From: Saccharomycopsis fibuligera x Saccharomycopsis cf. fibuligera
Lineage: Eukaryota; Ascomycota; Saccharomycetes; Ascoideales; Saccharomycopsidaceae
NCBI GenBank assembly: GCA_001936135.1
Contig: CP012811.1
Location: 1,054,001 to 1,118,000, forward strand
Reading direction: 5' to 3'
DNA: 64,000 nt
Shown here: in pieces, positions 27,601 through 36,748 of the stretch
How the letters are laid out: each line of letters begins with the position of its first letter
Numbering within the stretch: the stretch's first letter is position 1
Notes under the pieces: generated by a model
Told to the model about the DNA's origin: nothing
The model's database searches: none
What the model saw: only the letters and a program-made list of their open reading frames with translations
Position numbers and translations under genes: made by a program

Positions 27601-30265
27601 CTTCATCCTCGTCATTATCATTATCATCATTATCATCATCAATAGGTGTTTCTCCTTCTCCATAATCATCATGATCTTCATCAAGTCCAACGGGTTCATT
27701 GCTTTCCCTGTGGTCATCTTCAATCTCAAAATTATCGTTGTCCAGCTGTTCACCATGAACAATATTGCTGCCGTCATCCTTTCTTCTAGCAAAAGTATCT
27801 TCGACATTTGCCTCAGTTTCCTTGCTATTATTAGTGTCCTTCGATTTTTGTTTGGACAATGATGCAGCCGATTCAGTCTCCCAAATAGTTTTAGTGATAG
27901 GAAGCAAATCATGGATACTGGACAACAACCCTTCTCTATCAAACTGCTTAACAAAGATTAATGCGTATTTGGTGGTGTATAATTCAATAATGTATAATGC
28001 ACCAGCAAGTAAAATGTAAGCGTTAGCATTCTTTCTTATTTTTTTTGTTAATGTAAACTTATAAGTTCGTATTCTATATTCGATAACATCATTGCTCTTC
28101 AATTTTTTACGTGGTGCTGTTGTGGCGTTTAGATCTTTTTGTAAAACGCCTTTCGTTTGAATCACAATAGATGTGAGCAAAGAAGTAATGTTGGAAATGC
28201 TTTCAGCAGAGACAACTTTTTCAAAATTTGGCAAGCTAGAGACTCTCAACAATGCGATCAACACTCTACGACGTATTTCAAAATCCACAGAGCTAGAGTA
28301 CATGTTGATCAACAATGGAAATAAATCTTGACAAAACAACTCCAATGATTTTTGATTTTCAGCATTTTTGTAAAGTTGAACTCTGCTGTTATTGATTTTT
28401 GACTTAGTATCGCTCAAAACTGAAGCAAATCCAGCAGCTTCTTCATAATTATCTTCTTGTTGCTTTTCTTTCTCTATTATTGGGAGTACTGAGCAAGCGA
28501 GGTTTAATACTTTGATCATTAATTCTTTTGGTGACTTCATGAGCACTTCGATGAATACATTTGATGATGCATTAGAAGTTGCAACATCATCGGTTCCTGA
28601 TTCTTTGTTAAACTCGGTGTTGAAAAATCCACTTATTTTACAGCTTTTTATCAAATCAATAGATATCTTTGGAGATGCTGTGACTGTGCTTGCTAAAGAA
28701 GACAAAAGTTTATTTGCAGTAGCAAAGCTTAGCACTACTGTGGAAGCGGAGCTACTGTCACTTTTGAATGATTTCTTTGACGCTGAAGCGGTAATAATAT
28801 CACACATTCTTTTCACCAAGTCATGTTGAACTAATTGCTCAAGCAATTCGGGATGATTTTTAAAACTGTTAATAATTCCACAAATAGCAACTAATGCATT
28901 TTCAACCGCAGTAGTATCAGAATACTGAACTGCAACTCGTGACAAAATCGGGAAAACTTCCTTGAGACTAGGGAAAGAGTCTTTACTCACATTCACACAA
29001 GAGTTAGCAGCAATAAACAATGCTTTTCTTTGTGCATGGATGGTGAAGAAATCAAGATACTGCAAACATGCCATCAAACAACCTTTGCTCAAGATTTTTC
29101 TACCATTTGTTCTTGAAATTGCTTCTAAAGTTTGTAAACATTGTTCGGCTAAATCAATGTAACTAATTTCCATCAACTTTGGTTGTAATGCTTCTATAGC
29201 GCCATTAGAAACAAGAGTATAAGCATAATCAGGATTAATTTCCCAAAAATTGTACATGCATCGACAGGCCACTAGCTGAATTTCAAGCTCTTCGGCGAAA
29301 AAAGGGTCATTTAAGATATTCACCAACGCTTTTGAGAGCTTAGTTGCTGGAAAACCACGGTCTGCTATCAACGAATTTGTCATTAACAATCTTTCTGAAA
29401 GCTGGTTTAATGTTTCCAAAACAAGATAAGGATCATCACGGCGTGAAAGGCCATCTATCAATCCAGTAAGACCAAACATGTCACCACCACCGCCGGCGCT
29501 AAAGGCATTGAATATACTAGCAGCTTCAGGAAAAAGCTGAGCAATGTTGTCAGAAAATAATTGAGCTCTAGAAAAGTGATTTCTTGCAGCTCTTGCTTCA
29601 GCTTCCTCTTCTTCGTCGTCATCATTGCGGCTATGATCGTTATCTTCATCATCATGATCTTCTTCACCATTGTCCTCGTCTTCATCTTCATCATCTTCAT
29701 CATCATCATCATTGCCACTTTCATGATGCAAGTTGTCATGAATTCTTGATTCGCTCATTTCTTGATCGTCATCGTTATCATCATGATGTTCATCATCACC
29801 ATTGTCATCTTCAAAATCATCATCGTAGTTGTATGAGTGCGAGCCACTATTATTGCGCTGACGCTCGCCACTCTCAGAATTAAACTTGGGTATTTCTTTA
29901 GAAAATTTGTGAATAGACTTGGTCATTTCCTCGTCCTCATCGTCTTCGTCTTCGTGAGCAATACCATGGTTACCGCCCTTAGCAGGGGTGGCGTTATTGC
30001 CGAACCGGTGTCCTGATTTTTTGTACTGTTCGGAAAGTCTTAGCAAGCCTTCTTCCTCAGAATGATAATTGCTGTTATTATCATCGCTGTCATCATGGTG
30101 GTGATGCTGACGGTCAAAGACATCGTTGTTGCCATCGTCTTTCATGTCAATATCAACGTCCAGATCAGCTTGCTGCTGGTGCCTCAAGGACTTTTTCCTG
30201 TTGTTGTCTGATGTGAAGCTATCAATTTTGGCCTTTTCTAGACTTTTGATATTTTTCTTTGACAT
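24695..30265 (-). CDS. UFD4: HECT-type ubiquitin ligase Ufd4 (TRIP12 family)
   Basis: 1856 residues from the methionine at 30265 ([17 protein letters not shown]); the 27 codons above it are ignored as non-family sequence. Ufd4 is the E3 of the ubiquitin-fusion degradation and N-degron pathways. After a very acidic N-terminal region (D/E/H/N runs to about 220) come armadillo-like helical repeats ([12 protein letters not shown]...[39 protein letters not shown]...). A second acidic block (about 920-960) precedes the rest of the scaffold. The C-terminal HECT domain includes the N-lobe [26 protein letters not shown] and ends [18 protein letters not shown]; the catalytic cysteine is residue 1823, 33 residues from the end. 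S. cerevisiae Ufd4 is 1483 residues; the extra length is low-complexity. MRT4 is the divergent neighbour, as in S. cerevisiae. Confidence 0.95.
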   Translation of the reverse strand: [1856 protein letters not shown]

Positions 30266-31338
30266 TTTTGTGTAGTTCGCTTGTGCCAGTGCTGGGAAAT
30301 GGAAACAACTGTGAATGTAAGGGAAAAGGGGAAAGCAAAAAGTCAAAAAGTCAAAACTCTGGTTAATTGTAATTGATTTAAATGATTTATTGAGTGGCCG
30401 ATAGAATGATCGGTTGATTAATCAATTACTCAGCGGCAGTGAGGGATGCGTGCTAATTAACAGAAAAATGCAACTACAGATGCGACGACGTGAGTTCCTT
30501 TAAAGTCTAGCTTCGTAGATACTAATTTGAAGTAACTGATAGGTGCTGCTGTTGTAGTTTGAGATAGTGCCAGCAGATGGAATGGAAGTAAACAAATGAA
30601 GAGTGTGCAGTCAGGCCAGTGTTTTAAGTAGATTGAAATGGGAAAAAAGAAAATGGGGTAATGGGAAGTAGAGAAAGGCGATCGGAAAACGCAGCGGTTA
30701 AGTCTCTAGCAGCGAGATGAATATATTACAACGCAAAACAAGACAAGAAAAAATAATTATAATATAGAAGCAAAAGCAAATAAAATAGTATAAGTAAACT
30801 TCAAGCAAAGCCTCACAGTGTTGAGCAGACCATAAGTGATTAACCAATATCAAGGGCACCACAGCTGCCGTTTTCTTACCTCAGAGTCCGGTAGTTGTTT
30901 CTTCAATGGCCATCAAGTGCAGGCTAGAGTTGTTTGTTGCTACACTTATTGCACTACGATACCACTGTTCAATAAATTATTGTTCTGGTGAAACATTACA
31001 CATTTCTAACGTTTAACATACATTCTACTATTTTAGTGTGCTATCCGTCATCTACCTTTGTATTAATGTAGTATTCCACACCATACTGTATAGCAGTAGA
31101 CGCAGCCTAGCCACAAGAGACACTCCTAAGAGCTAAGCGCACCTTCTATCCGGGTGATGCTCATCTTAGCGATGCGCATTAAGAAAAAAAAAATTTTTTT
31201 ATGTTTTATTTAATGCAGTATGGAATTTTTCACTCTCTTAAAAAAGGCTGACATTTTGCTACTGACATTATCTTTTTCCTGTCTTATTATCCCTAAAACC
31301 ACCGGTAACTACTTCATTTCTATTATAATCATCCAAAG
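30266..31338. promoter_or_regulatory. Divergent promoter region UFD4/MRT4
   Basis: 1,073 bp holding both promoters. The MRT4 side has an RRPE-type A/T block and PAC-like words (GCTCATC at about 31,159 and GCGATGCGC at about 31,169), the pair typical of ribosome-biogenesis genes. A GTATGT on the minus strand near 31,020 has no branch site before UFD4, so no 5' UTR intron is called. Confidence 0.6.
31184..31200. promoter_or_regulatory. RRPE-like A/T tract of the MRT4 promoter
   Basis: Ten A followed by seven T, matching the AAAAATTTTT core of the ribosomal RNA processing element, about 140 bp upstream of the MRT4 ATG and just downstream of PAC-like GCTCATC and GCGATG words. Confidence 0.5.
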
Positions 31339-32040
31339 ATGCCTAAATCCAAGCGTTCCAAGCTCGTCAGTTTGACTCAAACCGACAAAAAGGGCCGTGA
31401 CAACAAAGAACGTATCTTTGACGATATCAGAAGCAGTTTGGACACTTACAAATACACATGGGTCTTGAACCTCGACAATGTCAGAAACCAAGTGTTGCAA
31501 GAACTTAGAACAGAATGGAAAGGGTCTCGTCTTATCATGGGCAAACAAAGAGTGCTACAGAAAGCCCTCGGTGATACCGTTGAAGAAGAATATAAAGAAA
31601 ATTTGTCCAAGTTATCTAAACTTTTCGATGGTGTTGTTGGTCTTCTTTTCACTGATGAAGATCCAGAAACCGTGCAGTCATACTTCCAAACTTATGTCAG
31701 AAATGACTTCGCTAGAGCAAATTCTAAGGCACCTCTTGATTTCACCATACCTAGCGGCATTGTTTACTCCAGAGGTCATCAAATACCAATAGAAGAAGAT
31801 GTGCCAATGCAGCATACCATGGACCCAACTATGAGAAATACATTCAAGATCCCAACTACTATCAAGAAAGGTAAGATCTTCCTTGAGAATGAATATCCAG
31901 TATGTAAGAAAGGCGATGTGTTGGACGTCCGTCAAGCATTGATATTGAAACAATTTGGTATTGCTTGTGCTGAATTTAGAGTGCAGTTGTTAGCTTATTA
32001 TGATGGCGAAAGTGCTAAAGTTGTCAACTTGAAGCAATAA
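31339..32040 (+). CDS. MRT4: Ribosome assembly factor Mrt4 (uL10/P0-like)
   Basis: 233 residues, the expected length. Mrt4 is a nucleolar protein of the uL10 family that holds the P-stalk site of the pre-60S subunit until it is exchanged for P0. The start MPKSKRSKLVSLTQTDKKGRDNKERIFDDIRSSLDTYKYTWVLNLDNVRN is the family signature. It is followed by LRTEWKGSRLIMGKQRVLQKALG (rRNA contact region) and the inserted translation-factor-like domain GLLFTDEDPETVQSYF...LDFTIPSGIVYSRGHQIPIEEDVPMQHTMDPTMRNTF. The acidic P-protein tail of P0 is absent, as expected. The promoter carries RRPE- and PAC-like motifs, which fits co-regulation with ribosome-biogenesis genes. Confidence 0.97.
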   Translation: MPKSKRSKLVSLTQTDKKGRDNKERIFDDIRSSLDTYKYTWVLNLDNVRNQVLQELRTEWKGSRLIMGKQRVLQKALGDTVEEEYKENLSKLSKLFDGVVGLLFTDEDPETVQSYFQTYVRNDFARANSKAPLDFTIPSGIVYSRGHQIPIEEDVPMQHTMDPTMRNTFKIPTTIKKGKIFLENEYPVCKKGDVLDVRQALILKQFGIACAEFRVQLLAYYDGESAKVVNLKQ

Positions 32041-33985
32041 ATAAACAATAAACAATAAAAAAAAAAGGATAAGATAAAAAAGGTTTGTTTTTGTTAAAAT
32101 ATAGTTGATGGTTTTTGTTATGTATTTTTTATTTTCACAAGCTTGAATATTTTTATTGTATTTCTGTCTGCAAAAATTGTCTGTGTTGCTTTTTTTCCCA
32201 TAAAATCTGTCATTATATTGTCATGATACTATCTTGAATGACAAAAATTTAGCATCAACTATCATTGGTTTTTCATTTTTTTTACTTATTCTTGTTTTCT
32301 TTTTTATGCCTTTCTTTTTTGTCTCCTTTTTCATTTTTTTTTTCGCAATTTCATTTCATTATTATATGTTGTCTCATTGTTTTTACTTTCTATATACTTT
32401 TTTTTATTCCTGATAGCTTAATCTGTTGTTCAACTTCACCTAGATAGTGTCATATGCCATATGTACCATTAGTGATCTATATAAATAACGAAGAAGAATA
32501 CACTTTGTATCCCACTACCATTGTTTTCCCCTCTAAAACTTCTTGTCTTTTTTTTTCTTCTGTAATTTGAGTGTAAAATTGTATCCCTTATTTTATTTTG
32601 CAACGTGCACGCTACCATAAACTGGCACTTTAAAGTAGGCTAAGAAAACGAAAATCTCCCTGAGTGACCGATAAACTATAGATTTCCAACATGCATACAC
32701 ATCTTATATGTACAGCGAATATTATAGACGATAATTAACGACAACCTTTCGTAGGCATTAAAACAGGCTCCAATTTTCTTTTGTGGCTTTATAGATATTC
32801 CGAGTATTTTTTTTTTAGATACTTAGTGATCTGTGGGCGTTAAGGTACTGAGTTTGTGTTATTAATAATTGTTGGCAGTATCAGTAATAGGCTATGTATA
32901 TTACTTTTTCAACCTTTGATAGCACAGGCACGTTTAAGGATGATAGTGTTTAATTTTGTATGGTCTTAGAGATAGGGTACATAGGGTAATTCGAATCAAT
33001 TGCAAAAGGTCGTAATTTCTTGGGAGCTTATGAAATTAGTAGTACAAATTAACGATAACACAAGAAGTATTAATTTTATTACCCAAGGGGGAGACAAAGC
33101 AAAATTTATGGATAATTTTTAATGTGAAACATTAGAGCACATCTCATCACGCTTTTTTATATAAAAAATGTCAAAGTGTTTAGGAAATGGTGTTGTATCA
33201 AACATCTTGTAATCTGTTTTATTTTAAGTTTCACCAAAAGAAAAAAGGTTTCTCATGCTTTGTAATATGAACGCTTGAACTAAGAAGTCATTATTAACAC
33301 CAACAATTTTTTCTGTTTGCATTATTGTATATTGGAACCTCATACCATATATCTATTTAGAGAATAACAAAATCTAGGGAAATTAATCTGTAATTCGAAA
33401 GGACCATAACAACAGCCAAGAAGAGAAGATTAAAAAAAAAATCATTCTTTCGTAACGCATTATAGAAAGGAAGAAAAAGAGTTAGCTATGAGAAGGGAAA
33501 AATTTAAAAAGAAAAAAAAAATTAAAAAAAAGTATAAAAACTCGTAATATAGATATATAGCAAAAATAAAAAAAAAATAAAAAATGGGTCATTAAAAGAA
33601 AATAAGATGGCTCGTAATCGTAAGAAATCATAACCTAAAGGTGTGATGTGCCATGTGGTGACACTGAATAAAAAAGGGAGTAATCGTCAAGAAATGTTTA
33701 AACTTAAAAGGGGGAGATAAAAGCACGTTGAACGAAAAAAAATGCAAGAATGATTATGCTCAGAATGCCAAACAAGAGATGATTAAATCGAAAAGAAAAA
33801 GGGAAAAAGTAAGAAGAGACCAAGAGAAAAGAAAATGGAAAATTTTGAACATAGAGAAGCAGAAGAAAAAAAAAAAAAAGCTGAAAAATGTTTGATAAGA
33901 AAAAAGCATGAGTTCAAGTTGAGAACCTGACAAAACCATAGAATAAGGGTAAAAGAAAGAAAAAGCACACTCAGTTTTTAGAAGC
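32041..33985. other. 1.95-kb convergent intergenic region MRT4 / membrane protein
   Basis: Long spacer between two 3' ends, strongly AT-rich, with repeated A- and T-tracts (especially 33,430-33,580 and 33,780-33,880). I find no gene, tRNA or clear repeat family. For a convergent region it is unusually long, so an unrecognised RNA gene is possible. Confidence 0.55.
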
Positions 33986-35284
33986 TCAGTCATCGGCATG
34001 GATAACCTTTATGATCGAACTTTCTAAAGTAACACAATCGAATGGGAATGTTCTAATTAAAGAAGACTCACTACCATCACCAGATTCCTCAAGATTATTG
34101 TTTTCGCTGTTGTGAGTTTTATTGCCATTGGTGCTACCGCCAAGGTCAATATCAAATTTTCTTGTTTGCATACTAATTCCCTGTGCATCAATTTCCAAAT
34201 AATTACTCATTAATATACCTTTAGCAATTTTTCTGTCAGCATCAGTATCAATCACTCTGAGCAAATCACCTTTTCTCAAATATAGTTTACTTTGAGTATG
34301 TTGATCTTCAGGCGAGCATGATTCCAAAAGAATTGTGCTTAAGCTTGATATCTTTTGTTTTTCTCCAAAGTTAGGGTCTTTTCTAACAGCAGAAGAACTA
34401 TAAATTGGAGATGAATATGCTGCCGATGATGCGGATGCAGATGCTGCTGCCACTGCCGCGGCACTAGTACCTAAAGATGAGATGAAAAATGGCGAATCTG
34501 CTCTACCGTTTATGATTTCAGCAATATCGTTAGCGGTTAAGTCTTTAATAACCACCACAATCATTCCAATTCTGATCTTGCTATCACTGTAAACATCATT
34601 GATATGCTTGTTTTCCAAGTCTTGATTGCTGTTGAGTTTTTGAGCCAACATGTTTTGGATTAACAACGTGCGACAAAATGAATCGTTTTCACTGACTTTG
34701 CGAGCATCACTCAGATCTTGTTCGTCATCGGAATCTAATAATGGCTGTTCTATGCTGTCGTCATCGTGGTAATTATTGGCATTGGCATTAGCATCAGTAC
34801 TGTCATTGTGATTGGCGCTAGCGCTTAATAACACTTTTTCCTCATCGGTAGCGCTATTTGACTGTGGAGTTTTGTTAAACACCGCAGTTGTAGATACATT
34901 GGCATTCTTATTACTAATCACATTATGTGACTTATCAAAAGTAGTCACAGCCTTTTCGTTCTCAAGCTGAGCTTCTTGGTCATCATAATCATCGCCGTTG
35001 CTGCTGTTCAAGAATCTGTAACCTTTTGCTCTGATCACTAAACGATTATTAATCAACAGCAATTGGTAGCAGCGGAACCAACAGCAAGTGGTCAGAATGA
35101 GCAACAAGAACAAAAACATCAACATGGCGAATATTGAGCCAATGACCACTGCATTGGTAACATCTCTTTTGCTGATTTCTGTGGTTTCCAAATCAGGCTC
35201 AGATTCAATATTGTATAACCGCACTATGGTGCGGTTGAGGTAGTATGTAACTGGATTGCCGAGATTTATTGGAGCTGGAGCCAT
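33986..35284 (-). CDS. Single-pass membrane protein with degenerate C-terminal SH3-like region (FUS1-like)
   Basis: 432 residues. A short N-terminal segment (1-42) with one N-glycosylation sequon (NRT at 17-19) is followed by one strong membrane helix (about 43-70, ending CCWFRC, possible palmitoylation cysteines). No signal peptide precedes it, so an N-out, C-in topology is likely. The cytosolic part has a D/E/N-rich linker, then segments like a split SH3 fold: IGMIVVVIKDLTANDIAEI, later SKLYLRKGDLLRVIDTDADRKIAKGILMSNYLEI, and finally RTFPFDCVTLES. The end resembles the atypical SH3 of S. cerevisiae Fus1 (GIVPGDCLQ), and the layout (short ectodomain, one helix, C-terminal SH3) is the Fus1 plan. 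The family link is an inference; a clade-specific membrane protein is the alternative. Confidence 0.5.
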   Translation of the reverse strand: MAPAPINLGNPVTYYLNRTIVRLYNIESEPDLETTEISKRDVTNAVVIGSIFAMLMFLFLLLILTTCCWFRCYQLLLINNRLVIRAKGYRFLNSSNGDDYDDQEAQLENEKAVTTFDKSHNVISNKNANVSTTAVFNKTPQSNSATDEEKVLLSASANHNDSTDANANANNYHDDDSIEQPLLDSDDEQDLSDARKVSENDSFCRTLLIQNMLAQKLNSNQDLENKHINDVYSDSKIRIGMIVVVIKDLTANDIAEIINGRADSPFFISSLGTSAAAVAAASASASSAAYSSPIYSSSAVRKDPNFGEKQKISSLSTILLESCSPEDQHTQSKLYLRKGDLLRVIDTDADRKIAKGILMSNYLEIDAQGISMQTRKFDIDLGGSTNGNKTHNSENNNLEESGDGSESSLIRTFPFDCVTLESSIIKVIHADD

Positions 35285-36748
35285 GTTTTCCTATAATTTT
35301 AATGGTAATTTCGCTGAGCTTAGCGCTGGATGGAAGATAAAAAGTGGCAAAAGAGTAAAAATGAAGCAATAAGTATAATATAAAGTCAAAAATGTACTGT
35401 AATGTGCACTGTAGTGCGACGATATAAAATCGGTTTGCTCGTATAGAAAATGGTGTCGGCGCTAACAGATATACTCAAGTGTTCGGAAAAAGACCCGCGG
35501 CGGTTAATTTCCAGAACTGTGGATGGTGATTGTAGCAGCGGCAGTAATCAAAGGAGTGCAAACTAGTTGCTTAAAAAGAATGTAGACACACAAAACAAGA
35601 GATTCTTCTTGAAAAGAAGAGAAAAGAAAGTAAACGAGAAAGGCGGTGAACTAAGAGAAAAGAAAAAAAAAAAAGCAGAAAGAAAAAAAAAGAAGTAGAA
35701 AAAGGGGACATTAGTAAGGTTATACGAAGCACTGCAAATACTTGCAAATATATATACAATTTGTATGCAGACGCACCATCGGCCTCGGATAGCCAGGAAC
35801 TGTCATCCAACACGTACTAATTCTAACTCAAAGTCACATTTCGCAGCAGGAAAACTGTCCGCCTGCATGTCGGACCCTATACAATTTAGAAGCACCAAAA
35901 GACCTCACTCGTTCGCTCGGTAAAACTGCCTGACCGCCGCACTTTCTTTTTGCGTTTCTGTGCGATATTTCGTATGCGCGCTCGGCCAGGTGATAATTGA
36001 CTCTCCGAATCGGGTGCAGTCATTGAATTTAACCACTTGCAAATTTGTAAACTTTATTAAGCTAATCCTGTATGGAAAGAACACGATGGAAGACCATGGT
36101 TCGTGATGGTGATGAGTGCACCTACTGGGTATACTAAGTGGGTAGGGGTATAAGCGGCTGGCTGCACATTTCCTTTCAATGTTTACTATCGTCTGCATTA
36201 TTTTAGAGACCTGGATGCACCGTGTTTTCTTTCTGGCAGTAAAAGTAAAAGTAAAAGTAAACACGATTACCAATCATCTTGCCATCTATTGGGTTTGATA
36301 TCTAAGGTTTATGCTATATCTGAATCAGTATAAAAACATAGTGCGCCATTATTAGGAAAACAAAAATAGCCATCCCTTTGTGCCCATCTAAAATGAAAAA
36401 CCTCTACAGTTGTACAATATTTCTTACAGCCTCCACGCTACAGCATCATGGCAATGATCTTATATGCATTTTAATATTAAAACGGTAAATATTTAACTGA
36501 CAGCAATAGATAGCATATTATATCTATATATAGATTCACAATAAAATACGCATCATATTACCGCCAAGGAAGTAAATTGGAGGGAAATATGTGATTGACA
36601 CCTGAGGAAAAAAGAAAAAAAAAAGCATACTAATTTTAACTCTTCTCAAACTGTCATATAAATTTTTGTTAATTCATTCATTTTAAATTCATTTATTGCT
36701 TAAATTTTTTTTATTATTCGTTATGGATGCAAATTAGAAACAAATAGC
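35285..36748. other. 1.46-kb intergenic region: membrane-protein promoter and ATP14 3' side
   Basis: The left half contains the promoter of the minus-strand membrane protein; the right half follows the ATP14 stop codon. It has a (GTAAAA)n microsatellite at about 36,237-36,260 and an A/T palindromic stretch near 36,525. The open frame 35905-36273 (minus) has no recognisable features and I reject it. Confidence 0.5.
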
